A stretch of 64,000 nucleotides of DNA from Pararhodobacter sp. (GTDB lineage Bacteria > Pseudomonadota > Alphaproteobacteria > Rhodobacterales > Rhodobacteraceae). Within the stretch, counting starts at the first letter, position 1, and each line of letters begins with the position of its first letter. Both the position numbers and the translations under genes were made by a program. The notes below the pieces were generated by a model. It was given only the letters and a program-made list of their open reading frames with translations. It ran no database searches and was not told the DNA's origin. Below are positions 15,173 to 24,306 of this stretch, piece by piece. The stretch lies in the NCBI RefSeq assembly GCF_034676545.1, contig NZ_JAUCBZ010000015.1, positions 465,001 to 529,000 on the forward strand. The letters are read 5' to 3'.

Positions 15173-17137
15173 ATGTTTCCGGCCCTGCCAAGTGACCTTG
15201 CACCAAAAGCGACACTGCCCGCATCGCGCGCACTCTCGGGCGGTGACAACTCCGCATTTCATGCGTTTTTCGCAGCTTTCATGGGTGAAAATCGTGCCAA
15301 ATCGGCGGATTTACCCGGCGACGAAAACGCGAAACATCAGGTGGCAGAGACCGAGGAAACCGTTTTGGCCGAGGCGGACGGCGTTGCTTTCGCACGCGAA
15401 TCACCAAGCCGTCCGGCGATTGACCGCGGGCCGGCGGCAGCAGAATTGGCGTCTGCCAACCCTGCCGACCCGGGCACTGCGGCGGCGCCCGTGGCAGAGG
15501 CATTGCCGGAAACGCCCGTCGCCGCGCATGAAAACGATGCGCCGGATCTGCCGCAAGTGAGTCGCCCGGAGGCGGCTCTGGTTGCGGCTGTCAGCAATGA
15601 TGCGCCATCGCCAGATACGCGTCGCCCTGACGGTTCACAGATGGTGGCACCAAAGGCCACGACGTCTGGTTTTCCGGCATCATCGCCGCCGGTGCCGGAT
15701 GCCACGCCCGGGAGCAGTCAGCAATCTCCCGCCACGATCCCAGTAGCCACCTCACGCGCTGAGCCTTCGGGCCAGCCAAATGCCGCGCTTTTGTCGTCCG
15801 CGGATCGCGTCGATGTTGCCAGAAATGTTGCGGCCCCGGTTGCGGCCCCGGTTGCGGCCGAGCAGCAGCCGATAGAAGCCGGGTCGCAAGAGCTGTCAAA
15901 CCGAACCGCAGATGCGTCTGACGTGCCCGCCGATTTGCCGATTGCCGAGCCGCGCACAAGGACAAGTCAGGGCACCCTTGCTGGCGAAAACGCTGGCTTG
16001 GTGCAGCGTTCTATGGCCACTGACCTTGCCAAACCACACAAGGTCGCAACCAGCGCCCACGCCGCGCTTGTCCAAGGTCGCCTTTCCATCGCGCAACCGC
16101 GCGATTTCGTGCCTGTTCTGGCCCGAGAGGTCGCGCCACACGCGGAATTGGCCGTGCCTGGCCCGTTGTCCGGATCGCCAGTCGGCCCCGCAGTCGCGGT
16201 CGAGGCCGCTGGCGTCAAGCCACCCCTCGTCACAAAGGCCGATACGATTGCCAAGGCCGCGTCGGTCACAGTCACCGCGATTCCCCCGGCAACAAGCGCA
16301 ATTCCTGCGGCAACAACACCCACGCCAGTGCTGGACACGCCCGCGCTTGCCGCCAACCCTCAGATCAACAGCGCCGTACCGCAGAAACCCGCCCTTCGGA
16401 CTGACGGCTCGGTGCCGGCGATGATGATGTACCACCGAATCAATCAACCGACCGAGCAGACCCGAACTCCCGGAGTCGCGCGGCCATTGGTCGGGTCATC
16501 TGCTGGACATGTCCCTGCGCCGATGGCGCACCAACCCATTGTACCCAAGTCAGCGCCAGGCGCTCAAAACGCCGAGCCCCCCTTGGTGACGCCGCCCGCA
16601 ACGACCACGACGCATGCCGAGTCGCCGGAACCGACGCCGCTGGAATTCGCACGCCCAGCGCCCCTGGCTGACCCGGCAGCACCGCCAAGACACGTCGAAA
16701 CCGTTCAGAGCATTGCCCGCCAGATCGCCACGCAGATCCCATCCGCCAACTCCGCCGGGTTCGAGGTCGCGTTGGCCCCGGATGAACTGGGGTCCGTTCG
16801 AATCAGACTGCACGCCGCCGAAGCGGGCAGTGTGTTGATCGTGCACGCGGAACGCCCCGAAACGATGGATTTGATGCGCCGCCATATTGCCACGCTGGAG
16901 CAGGATTTGCGCAATCTGGGCCATGAGTCGCTCTCGGTCCGGTTTGCCGGTGGTGGCCCCGGCGCGGGCTTCACGGGTGGATTTGGCAACGCCCACTCCG
17001 GCCAACAGGCCAACGCAGAATACGCGGCCACACACGGTGAGTCGGACCGATCGCACAGTGCAGACACGCCGCCAATTTCAGATCGCCTCAGGCCACCCGC
17101 CGCGATCGAAACCGATCACCTCGACCTTCGTCTCTGA
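15173..17137 (+). CDS. fliK: Flagellar hook-length control protein FliK
   Basis: Secreted molecular ruler that sets hook length and switches export specificity, 654 residues. The first ~480 residues are low-complexity and rich in Ala, Pro, Thr and Ser, as usual for the ruler part. The conserved C-terminal domain begins near residue 500: QSIARQIATQI, then FEVALAPDELGSVRIRL, MDLMRRHIATLEQDL and LGHESLSVRF. A Gly/His-rich tail follows. AAGGAGGGG precedes the ATG. It is transcribed with flgD, 11 bases downstream. A near-tandem VAAPVAAPVAA repeat occurs near residue 225. Confidence 0.93.
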   Translation: MFPALPSDLAPKATLPASRALSGGDNSAFHAFFAAFMGENRAKSADLPGDENAKHQVAETEETVLAEADGVAFARESPSRPAIDRGPAAAELASANPADPGTAAAPVAEALPETPVAAHENDAPDLPQVSRPEAALVAAVSNDAPSPDTRRPDGSQMVAPKATTSGFPASSPPVPDATPGSSQQSPATIPVATSRAEPSGQPNAALLSSADRVDVARNVAAPVAAPVAAEQQPIEAGSQELSNRTADASDVPADLPIAEPRTRTSQGTLAGENAGLVQRSMATDLAKPHKVATSAHAALVQGRLSIAQPRDFVPVLAREVAPHAELAVPGPLSGSPVGPAVAVEAAGVKPPLVTKADTIAKAASVTVTAIPPATSAIPAATTPTPVLDTPALAANPQINSAVPQKPALRTDGSVPAMMMYHRINQPTEQTRTPGVARPLVGSSAGHVPAPMAHQPIVPKSAPGAQNAEPPLVTPPATTTTHAESPEPTPLEFARPAPLADPAAPPRHVETVQSIARQIATQIPSANSAGFEVALAPDELGSVRIRLHAAEAGSVLIVHAERPETMDLMRRHIATLEQDLRNLGHESLSVRFAGGGPGAGFTGGFGNAHSGQQANAEYAATHGESDRSHSADTPPISDRLRPPAAIETDHLDLRL

Positions 17138-17148
17138 TAGGAAAGCCA

Positions 17149-17787
17149 ATGGAAATCACCTCCAATTTCGGAACACCCGGCCCCGCAATGGGGACCGCGA
17201 GCGCGGGACAGTCTGATTACCAGACCTTCCTGAACATGCTGACGGTCCAGATGCGCAACCAGGACCCGTTGAACCCGATGAATTCGACGGAATTCGCGGT
17301 GCAACTGGCCACATTCTCTGGGGTTGAACAGCAAAGTTACACGAATCAGTTGCTGTCCTCGATGTTGAACCAGACCGGCCTGTCCGACCTCGGCTCATGG
17401 GTCGGCATGGAGGCGCGGATCTACGGCGGTGCGTGGTATGAAGGCGAATCCATCAAACTGACCCCGGACCCGGCCTTGGGTGCCGACGAGGTGACGCTGA
17501 TCGTGCGCGACAGCAACGGCAATATTGTCGACAACAGATCTCTGGAGACAGACGCGTTGAGTTATGAGTGGGATGGCCTCGGTGCCGATGGCCAACCCCT
17601 GCCCGATGGCACTTATACCTTTGAAATCGAATCGAAATCCGAGGGTGAAGTGATCGACACGCAGCCTGTGGCCGCCTATGTGCCGATCCTCGAGGCGCGG
17701 TATGAAAACGGGGCAACGATGCTGGTTTTGCCGGGCAACCTCTGGGTTGACAGCGCCGCCGTGACCGGATTGCGCCGACCGTCATAG
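17149..17787 (+). CDS. flgD: Flagellar hook-capping / hook assembly protein FlgD
   Basis: Scaffold cap at the tip of the growing hook, 212 residues. The N-terminal motif YQTFLNMLTVQMRNQDPLNP with STEFAVQLATFSGVEQ is diagnostic. A central Ig-like/FlgD-TUDOR region follows, with YEWDGLGADGQPLPDGTYTF as the typical loop. FlgD is needed only during assembly and is lost when the hook is complete, matching its pairing with fliK. It converges on ubiB, with only six bases between the stops. Confidence 0.95.
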   Translation: MEITSNFGTPGPAMGTASAGQSDYQTFLNMLTVQMRNQDPLNPMNSTEFAVQLATFSGVEQQSYTNQLLSSMLNQTGLSDLGSWVGMEARIYGGAWYEGESIKLTPDPALGADEVTLIVRDSNGNIVDNRSLETDALSYEWDGLGADGQPLPDGTYTFEIESKSEGEVIDTQPVAAYVPILEARYENGATMLVLPGNLWVDSAAVTGLRRPS

Positions 17788-17793
17788 GGAAGA

Positions 17794-19326
17794 TCAGAGC
17801 ATGAGCAGAACCGTCGTGAACGCAGCCCAGGCAAAACTCGCGCCCGCGAAAAACCAGACCCAGGCGGGCGTGGTCTTGGGTGGGGTTGCCGCCGGATCGG
17901 GTTGACGGATCTTGAGCAGCGTCGATTCGACGAGACCCGGAAAATGCGGTCCGAAACGCGACACCATGCGCGCCGCCTTCGCCAAGTCTCGAGCCAGGGC
18001 GGCCGGCCCCAGGGTGGTGCGGATGTAGTCCTCGACCACGGGCTGCGCGACATGCCAGATGTTGATCGAGGGGTTCAACGACCGGGCGACCCCTTCGACC
18101 ACAACCATCGTGCGTTGCAGCAAAATCAGCTCGGTCCGCGTCTCCATGCCAAACCGCTCGGTGACCTCGAAAAGATAGCTCAGCAAGCGCGCCATCGAAA
18201 TCCCGGTCGCGTCCATACCGAAAATCGGCTCTCCGACCGAACGCAGCGCCCGCGCGAATTCATCAATGTCGCGATCGGCGGGCACATACCCTGCCTCGAA
18301 ATGCACCTCGGCGACGCGGCGGTAATCCTTGCGGATGAAGCCAAACAGGATCTCGGCATAAACGCGGCGCGTGTATTCATCCAACTGCCCCATGATGCCG
18401 AAATCATAGGCGATCAGCGCACCATCCGCCCCGACCTTCAGGTTTCCCTGATGCATATCGGCGTGAAAATAGCCATCTCGCAACGCGTGTTTGAGGAACA
18501 GCCGCAAGACCCGCTCGCCCAATTCCATGCGATCAACGCCCAGCGCGTCGATTGCGTCGTTATCCCCCAGCGAGGCCCCCTCGGCCCAGCCCAGAGTCAT
18601 CACGTTGCGCCCCGACAGATGCCAAACCGGGCGCGGCACGCGAAAACCCGCGTCGCCTTCGGTATTGGCGGCAAATTCGGCGGCCGCGGCGGTTTCCAGA
18701 CGCAGATCCAGCTCGCCCATGACGACGCCCTCGAAATGCGCGATGACTTCGGTGGGCCGCAACCGCCGGGTCGAGGGCAGCGCGAATTCGATCAGGCCCG
18801 CGGCCAGATAAAAGGCGTCGATGTCGCGGCGAAACGCGCGCACGATGCCGGGGCGCAGAACCTTGACCGCCACATCCTCGCCGGTTTTGGCGATTCGCGC
18901 GCGGTGAACCTGCGCGATGGAAGCCGCGGCAACCGGTTCCGAGAACGCGCAAAACAGCACATCGACGGGCTGTTCAAGCTCGGCCGTGATCATCGCCCGC
19001 GCGCGATCAGTCGCGAAGGGAGGAAGCTGGTCTTGCAAATAGCGCAACTGGTTGGCCAACTCGAAGCCGACAATATCGGGCCGTGTCGACAGGATTTGGC
19101 CGAATTTGATATACGCGGGGCCAAGCGCCGTCAGCGCCCGCGTGACGGGTGGCAGCGCCGAATCACCGCGCAAACCCAGGAATTTGAACGGCCACCCCAT
19201 GACCCGCGCCAGGATCCGCAAGCGGGGCGGCGCGTTCATGGCCTCCAACACGACTCGCATCGCGCCGGTGCGCTCGAAGGTGGCGCCGGTGCGAATCAGG
19301 CGCCAGAGATTGTGCGGACCGCGCAT
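17794..19326 (-). CDS. ubiB: UbiB, ABC1-family protein for ubiquinone biosynthesis
   Basis: Atypical kinase-like ATPase of the COQ8/ADCK family required for ubiquinone biosynthesis and often labelled 2-polyprenylphenol 6-hydroxylase, 510 residues. Seen in order: the KxGQ motif (YIKFGQ, residue ~94), the A-rich nucleotide loop AAASIAQVHRA, the invariant Lys in VAVKVLRPG, the catalytic-loop HADMHQGN and the YDFG metal motif. Two hydrophobic segments end the protein (WVWFFAGASFAWAAF and on), fitting a membrane anchor. The ATG at 19326 is one base beyond the ubiE stop, so ubiE-ubiB form an operon. Confidence 0.95.
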   Translation of the reverse strand: MRGPHNLWRLIRTGATFERTGAMRVVLEAMNAPPRLRILARVMGWPFKFLGLRGDSALPPVTRALTALGPAYIKFGQILSTRPDIVGFELANQLRYLQDQLPPFATDRARAMITAELEQPVDVLFCAFSEPVAAASIAQVHRARIAKTGEDVAVKVLRPGIVRAFRRDIDAFYLAAGLIEFALPSTRRLRPTEVIAHFEGVVMGELDLRLETAAAAEFAANTEGDAGFRVPRPVWHLSGRNVMTLGWAEGASLGDNDAIDALGVDRMELGERVLRLFLKHALRDGYFHADMHQGNLKVGADGALIAYDFGIMGQLDEYTRRVYAEILFGFIRKDYRRVAEVHFEAGYVPADRDIDEFARALRSVGEPIFGMDATGISMARLLSYLFEVTERFGMETRTELILLQRTMVVVEGVARSLNPSINIWHVAQPVVEDYIRTTLGPAALARDLAKAARMVSRFGPHFPGLVESTLLKIRQPDPAATPPKTTPAWVWFFAGASFAWAAFTTVLLML

Positions 19327-19327
19327 C

Positions 19328-20080
19328 TCAGAGCTTCCAGCCGGAGTGCAGCGCTGCGATGCCCATCGTCAGATTGCGGTATTTAACCTGATCGAAACCC
19401 GCCTCGCGGATCATCGACGCGAAGGTTTCTTGATCCGGAAATTTGCGGATTGATTCGACCAGATACTGATACGACTCGCGGTCATTGGCGATGATCTTGC
19501 CCATCACCGGGATCACATTGAAGGAGTAAAGGTCATAGGCTTTTTGCATGGCCTCGTTGGGAAGTTGGCTGAATTCCAGCACCATCAGCCGCCCACCGGG
19601 CTTCAGGACGCGGTAGGCCTCGGACAAGGCGTCGGGGATGCGGGTGACGTTTCGGATGCCGAAACTGATGGTGTAAACATCAAAGCTGTTGGCCTCGAAC
19701 GGCAGGGCCATGGCGTCACCGACGACCCAATCCAGGCGCTGCGACAGACGTTCGGCCTCGGCGCGTTTGCGGCCTTCTTCAAGCATCGGTGCCGTCATAT
19801 CCAGCACGGTCGCCCGCGCCGAATCACCCGCGCGCGACAGGAACCGAAACGCCACATCGCCAGTACCGCCTGCAACATCGAGCAAATGCTGACCCGGCCG
19901 CGGCGCCAGCCAATCCATCATCGCGTCTTTCCAGACCCGGTGGATCCCCATCGACATCACGTCATTCATGATGTCGTATTTTGAGGCCACGTTGGTGAAA
20001 ACCTCGTGCACCATGCCGGCTTTCTGGTCTTCATCAACGGTTTGAAAGCCGAAATGCGTGGTGCGATTGTCCGGGCTCAT
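19328..20080 (-). CDS. ubiE: Ubiquinone/menaquinone C-methyltransferase UbiE
   Basis: SAM-dependent C-methyltransferase of quinone synthesis, 250 residues. It shows the UbiE signatures YDIMNDVMSMGIHRVWKD and DVAGGTGDVAFRF (SAM motif I). RNVTRIPDALSEAYRVLKPGGR and the C-terminal LTMGIAALHSGWKL complete the family pattern. I place the start at the ATG at 20080 (MSPDNRTTHFGF), because that is where family similarity begins. An upstream in-frame start would overlap the mutM control region. It is divergent from mutM with a gap of about 100 bp. Confidence 0.96.
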   Translation of the reverse strand: MSPDNRTTHFGFQTVDEDQKAGMVHEVFTNVASKYDIMNDVMSMGIHRVWKDAMMDWLAPRPGQHLLDVAGGTGDVAFRFLSRAGDSARATVLDMTAPMLEEGRKRAEAERLSQRLDWVVGDAMALPFEANSFDVYTISFGIRNVTRIPDALSEAYRVLKPGGRLMVLEFSQLPNEAMQKAYDLYSFNVIPVMGKIIANDRESYQYLVESIRKFPDQETFASMIREAGFDQVKYRNLTMGIAALHSGWKL

Positions 20081-20176
20081 GGCGTCCCCTCTCATGTCGA
20101 AACTGGGTCGATCTTGCGGATTGACCTTCCTTATCCGAGGATGCACCCCCTGCACAATGCGACGCCGGAGCCCGAT

Positions 20177-21040
20177 GTGCCTGAATTACCCGAAGTCGAG
20201 ACCGTTCGCCGGGGTTTGTCGCCCGCCATGGAAGGTCGGATCATCGAACGCGCCGAGATCCGCCGCGCGGGGTTGCGCTGGCCGTTCCCGGCCGGGCTGG
20301 CGGATCGGCTGACCGGCGCGCGGGTGGAACGGCTGCGCCGACGGTCGAAATATATCCTGATTGATCTGGATACGCAGGAGACGATTCTGATCCATCTGGG
20401 CATGTCAGGGCGCATGACCGTTTCGGGGCTGACGGCGGCTTTTGTGCCCGGAGAGTTCCACCACGCCCACCCGCAGATCGAGAAACACGACCATGTGGTG
20501 TTGCATATGGCGGGGGATGTGCGCGTGACGTTCAATGATCCGCGGCGGTTCGGGGCGTTGGATCTGATCGCGACGCACACCGCCGACGCACACCCTTTGC
20601 TGGCGCCGCTTGGCCCCGAACCTTTGGGCAATCTGTTTTCCGCCACCTATCTGCACGCGCGGCTGAAAGGGCGCAAAGGGCCGATCAAATCGCTGCTGCT
20701 GGATCAGCGAATCGTTTCCGGTCTGGGGAATATTTATGTCTGCGAGGCGCTGCACCGAAGCGGGATCCACCCGGAACGGGCGGGCGGACGGATTGGAATG
20801 GCACGCATCGAGCTGCTGACGACCATCATCCGCGAGGTGCTGCGCGAGGCCATCGAGGCGGGTGGTTCAAGTCTGCGCGACTACCGCCAGGCAGACGGCG
20901 AACTTGGTTATTTTCAACACAATTTTCGGGTTTACGACCGCGAGGGCGCACCCTGCCCGACACCCGCGTGTGGCGGAACCATTCGGCGCATCGTTCAGGG
21001 GGGTCGCTCCAGCTACTTCTGCCCGCAATGTCAGAGATAG
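20177..21040 (+). CDS. mutM: Formamidopyrimidine-DNA glycosylase
   Basis: Bifunctional glycosylase/AP lyase that removes 8-oxoguanine. The protein must begin Met-Pro-Glu because Pro2 is the nucleophile. This forces a GTG start at 20177 (GTG-CCT-GAA, then LPEVETVRRG), giving 287 residues. An upstream ATG in the same frame would bury the catalytic proline and is rejected. Other features are the helix-two-turn-helix region with LDQRIVSGLGNIYVCEALH and the C-terminal zinc finger C-x2-C-x16-C-x2-C formed by APCPTPACGG and YFCPQCQR. It is divergent from ubiE. An enoyl-CoA hydratase follows after 59 bases. Confidence 0.95.
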   Translation: MPELPEVETVRRGLSPAMEGRIIERAEIRRAGLRWPFPAGLADRLTGARVERLRRRSKYILIDLDTQETILIHLGMSGRMTVSGLTAAFVPGEFHHAHPQIEKHDHVVLHMAGDVRVTFNDPRRFGALDLIATHTADAHPLLAPLGPEPLGNLFSATYLHARLKGRKGPIKSLLLDQRIVSGLGNIYVCEALHRSGIHPERAGGRIGMARIELLTTIIREVLREAIEAGGSSLRDYRQADGELGYFQHNFRVYDREGAPCPTPACGGTIRRIVQGGRSSYFCPQCQR

Positions 21041-21099
21041 CTTGATCCCTCTGCCCGTCCTGCTAGACGTGGGCGCTTAATTCGACGAACGAGGCTCTT

Positions 21100-21873
21100 A
21101 TGGCTTACGAAACCATCGCAGTAGAGATCGCGCATTACGTCGCCCTGATCCGGTTGAACCGGCCCGAGGCTTTGAATGCGCTGAATGCACAAATGCTGAC
21201 TGAATTGGCGGACGCGATGAAGGCCGCGGACCGCAACGACAAAGTGCGTTGCATTGTCCTGACCGGGTCTGAAAAGGCGTTTGCCGGGGCAGACATCAGC
21301 GAAATGTCGAGCAAGACTTTTGTCGAGATGTTCGAGAGCGACTATTTCACCGCCGAGACGGATTCGATCTGCAACACACGCAAGCCCGTCATCGCTGCCG
21401 TTGCCGGCTATGCGCTGGGCGGCGGCTGCGAGCTGGCGATGATGTGTGACTTCATCATTGCCGCCGACACCGCCAAATTCGGCCAGCCAGAGATCAATCT
21501 GGGCGTGGTCGCGGGCATTGGCGGCACGCAGCGCCTGACGCGGTTTGTCGGCAAATCCAAGGCAATGGACATGCATTTGACCGGTCGCTTCATGGATGCC
21601 GAGGAGGCCGAGCGCTCGGGACTGGTCAGCCGCGTGGTTCCGGCCAAGAAACTGATCGAAGAGGCGATGTCGGCAGCGCAAAAGATCGTCTCCAAGTCGG
21701 GGATCGCAACCAAGGTTGTCAAGGAAGCGGTCAATCGCAGCTATGAGACGACCCTGCGCGAAGGCATCCTGTTCGAGCGGCGGATATTCCACGCGCTGTT
21801 CAACACCGAGGACCAGAAAGAGGGCATGAGCGCCTTTCTGGAAAAGCGCGAAGCACAGTTCCGCGACCGCTAA
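21100..21873 (+). CDS. Enoyl-CoA hydratase (crotonase)
   Basis: Hydrates trans-2-enoyl-CoA in fatty-acid or amino-acid beta-oxidation, 257 residues. The oxyanion-hole segment AFAGADISEM and the crotonase signature AGYALGGGCELAMMCD are intact. Both catalytic glutamates are present, in GGGCEL and in GQPEINLG, the latter followed by GIGGTQRL. These support true hydratase activity rather than another crotonase function. ACGAGGC is a weak ribosome site before the ATG. A strong terminator at 21895-21920 ends the transcript. Confidence 0.93.
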   Translation: MAYETIAVEIAHYVALIRLNRPEALNALNAQMLTELADAMKAADRNDKVRCIVLTGSEKAFAGADISEMSSKTFVEMFESDYFTAETDSICNTRKPVIAAVAGYALGGGCELAMMCDFIIAADTAKFGQPEINLGVVAGIGGTQRLTRFVGKSKAMDMHLTGRFMDAEEAERSGLVSRVVPAKKLIEEAMSAAQKIVSKSGIATKVVKEAVNRSYETTLREGILFERRIFHALFNTEDQKEGMSAFLEKREAQFRDR

Positions 21874-21894
21874 ACCCACGACCGGATCTGCGAT

Positions 21895-21920
21895 GGCCAG
21901 CCTGTCGGGCTGGCCTTTTT
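21895..21920 (+). terminator. Intrinsic terminator after enoyl-CoA hydratase
   Basis: A perfect 8-bp stem GGCCAGCC/GGCTGGCC with a five-base loop, followed by TTTTT. Confidence 0.9.
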
Positions 21921-22075
21921 GCAGGGTGGCAGTTTGCGCTTTCCTTTGTCGACGCTTTGACCTAAAAGCCGCCCCACATGCGCGTGGGCCCGCTTAGGCA
22001 AGAATCGACCTGATCCAGTGTGATCGGTGGGTCTGTGCGCAAAGATATTGAAACAGACCCGAAAGAGATCGTCCC

Positions 22076-22342
22076 ATGGCCAATACCCGTCAATCCGCAA
22101 AGCGCGCCCGTCAAAACGACGCCCGCTTCGAAATCAACAAAGCCCGCCGCTCGCGCATCCGCACCTATTTGCGCGCCGTCGAAGACGCGCTGGCAAAAGG
22201 CGACGCAGAAGCCTCGAAAGCGGCGCTGATTGCCGCCGAGCCGGAACTGATGCGCGGCGTTACCAAAGGCGTTCTGCACAAGAACACCGCAGCGCGCAAA
22301 ATGTCGCGCCTGTCGTCGCGCGTGAAGGCTCTGAACGCCTGA
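22076..22342 (+). CDS. rpsT: 30S ribosomal protein S20
   Basis: An 88-residue basic protein that binds 16S rRNA at the base of the small subunit. The start MANTRQSAKRARQNDARFEINKA and the closing HKNTAARKMSRLSSRVKAL are diagnostic. GAGATCGTCCC is a modest ribosome site. The position directly before dnaA is conserved in Rhodobacterales. It is flanked by its own terminator downstream. Confidence 0.98.
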   Translation: MANTRQSAKRARQNDARFEINKARRSRIRTYLRAVEDALAKGDAEASKAALIAAEPELMRGVTKGVLHKNTAARKMSRLSSRVKALNA

Positions 22343-22365
22343 TCGACCGAAATCGAAACTGATTG

Positions 22366-22393
22366 AAAAGCGCATCCCCGGGTGCGCTTTTTT
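22366..22393 (+). terminator. Intrinsic terminator of rpsT
   Basis: AAAAGCGCA...TGCGCTTTTTT hairpin with a CCCCGGG centre and a six-T run. The last 14 bases (CTTTTTTGATTCTG, 22387-22400) recur exactly at 22409-22422. Confidence 0.88.
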
Positions 22394-22812
22394 GATTCTG
22401 ACATATGCCTTTTTTGATTCTGGCTTGGTTTTCAGGGCCTTGTTTTTGACCCTGTGGCCGGAAACCCACGACCCCTCCGATTCCTTTCACGGCAATTCAT
22501 GTCAAGCGCGTTGTTCGGTTGCCGCCGCCGCCGCCGAGTTGGTATCGTCTTCGTGAGACGCACGAACCCTGGGGGGGTTCCCGGCTGATTCTGACACTTT
22601 CCCAACCTGCGGTTTTTCCGCGGGATGCTGTGTCAATCGCCCTGCGACAGCGATGTCCGCAGGGCTGCCGTTTGCCCCTGACTTTGTGGCGAGTCTGCGC
22701 ACTGCCAAGCGCAAAGGGTGTTGTGCGTTGCTGAACTGGGACTCGGAAAACCGGGCACAAAAAAAATGGAATTACCCGCACGGGCTCTGTGCGGACGATG
22801 GGTCGGGACAGG
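22394..22812. other. Long non-coding gap between rpsT and dnaA
   Basis: About 420 bases without a supported gene. It holds an exact 14-base direct repeat (22387-22400 and 22409-22422, period 22), a run of five GCC/CCG triplets near 22520-22535, and the dnaA leader. Two other in-frame starts for dnaA (GTG 22789, ATG 22798) fall at its end. I looked for clustered DnaA boxes of the TTATCCACA type and an AT-rich unwinding element and saw neither, so I do not call an origin here. Confidence 0.6.
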
Positions 22813-24201
22813 ATGACAAAAGCAGCGTGGGGCGATGTCCGCAAAAATCTACGGACGTCGGTTGGGGAAAACAATTTTATCACTTGGATTGCACCATTGG
22901 AACTGGCCGCTGTGGACGCTGATGTCGCCACGCTGACCGCACCGACGAATTTCATTGCAAACTGGGTCAACCGGAATTTCGCGGATCATATCCTGCGGGC
23001 GATGGCCTCGCATGGGTTGCCGACGCAGCGCATCGAGATTGATGTGCAGGCGCGGAGCTCCTCGGCCGCCGAGCGCATTCAACGCACGCTGACAGCGCAA
23101 GACGACACGGCACGCCCTTTGCGCGCGACGCCCGCCGCAGCCCAGCGCCCAGAGGAGGATATCCCCACCGCAACGCTGGACGCGCGCTTTACCTTTGACA
23201 ATTTTGTCGTCGGCAAGCCGAACGCGCTGGCCCATGCCGCCGCGCGTCGTGTGGCCGAGGGTGGGCAGGTCACGTTCAACCCGCTGTTCCTCTATGGTGG
23301 CGTCGGTCTGGGCAAGACCCACCTGATGCACGCGATCGCCTGGGAATTGCAGGCCCGGCAACCGGGCGCGCGGGTGCTGTATCTCAGCGCCGAGCAATTC
23401 ATGTACCGTTTTGTGCAGGCCCTGCGCGACCGGCAGATCATGGATTTCAAGAGCCTGTTCCGCTCGGTGGATATCCTGATGGTGGACGATGTGCAGTTCA
23501 TCGCCGGCAAGGAAAGCACGCAAGAGGAATTCTTCCATACCTTCAACGCGCTGGTGGATCAGGGCAAGCAGATCGTGATTTCCGCCGACCGTGCGCCCGG
23601 GGAAATCAAGGATCTGGAGGAGCGAATCAAGAGCCGCCTGTCCTCGGGTCTGGTGGTCGATCTGCACCCGACCGATTACGAATTGCGGCTGGGGATCTTG
23701 CAGCAAAAGGTCGAGCTGAACCGCACGACCTATGGCGATGTCGACATCGGCGCGGGCGTTCTGGAGTTTCTGGCGCATCGCATCACCACCAATGTGCGCG
23801 TGCTGGAAGGCGCCCTGACGCGGCTCTTTGCGCTGGCGTCTCTGGTCGGCCGTGAGGTGACGCTGGATCTGGCGCAGGATTGCCTGTCGGATATTTTGCG
23901 CTCCTCGGATCGCAAGGTCACGGTCGAGGAAATCCAGCGCAAGGTGTCCGAGCATTACAACATCCGCCTGTCGGATATGATCGGGCCAAAGCGGTTGCGG
24001 GTGATCGCGCGTCCGCGTCAGGTGGCGATGTATCTGGCGAAACAGATGACCACGCGGTCGTTGCCGGAAATCGGGCGGCGCTTTGGCGGGCGGGATCACA
24101 CGACGATCATGCATGGGGTGCGCAAGGTCGAAGAACTGCGGGCAAATGACACGCAACTGGCCGAAGACCTTGATCTGTTGCGGCGTTTGCTGGAAAGCTG
24201 A
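22813..24201 (+). CDS. dnaA: Chromosomal replication initiator protein DnaA
   Basis: AAA+ ATPase that opens the origin and loads helicase, about 462 residues. Domain I starts KAAWGDVRKNL and includes NFITWIAPLE. The linker (residues ~85-125) is Ala/Arg-rich. Domain III has Walker A GGVGLGKTHL, Walker B LMVDDVQF and the sensor region. Domain IV carries the box-binding signature GGRDHTTIMHGVRKVEEL. I take the ATG at 22813 (MTKAAW) as start because family similarity begins there. ATG 22798 or GTG 22789 are alternatives adding 5 or 8 residues. It leads the dnaA-dnaN-recF-gyrB cluster. Confidence 0.97.
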   Translation: MTKAAWGDVRKNLRTSVGENNFITWIAPLELAAVDADVATLTAPTNFIANWVNRNFADHILRAMASHGLPTQRIEIDVQARSSSAAERIQRTLTAQDDTARPLRATPAAAQRPEEDIPTATLDARFTFDNFVVGKPNALAHAAARRVAEGGQVTFNPLFLYGGVGLGKTHLMHAIAWELQARQPGARVLYLSAEQFMYRFVQALRDRQIMDFKSLFRSVDILMVDDVQFIAGKESTQEEFFHTFNALVDQGKQIVISADRAPGEIKDLEERIKSRLSSGLVVDLHPTDYELRLGILQQKVELNRTTYGDVDIGAGVLEFLAHRITTNVRVLEGALTRLFALASLVGREVTLDLAQDCLSDILRSSDRKVTVEEIQRKVSEHYNIRLSDMIGPKRLRVIARPRQVAMYLAKQMTTRSLPEIGRRFGGRDHTTIMHGVRKVEELRANDTQLAEDLDLLRRLLES

Positions 24202-24306
24202 ACCTTGACGCGGCCTTCAAAGGGCCGCAAACAAACAAGAAGAAATATGTGACCGGGCCGGGCTGGCATATGTCAGCACCGGCCTGAGTTGTCGGAGGGG
24301 ATCGCG

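Noticed and set aside
20006..20176. Upstream ATG start for mutM
   Set aside because: It would place the catalytic N-terminal proline inside the chain. The GTG at 20177 gives the required Met-Pro-Glu start.
22343..22812. Chromosome replication origin between rpsT and dnaA
   Set aside because: No cluster of DnaA boxes or AT-rich unwinding region is visible, and in alphaproteobacteria oriC is often not beside dnaA.
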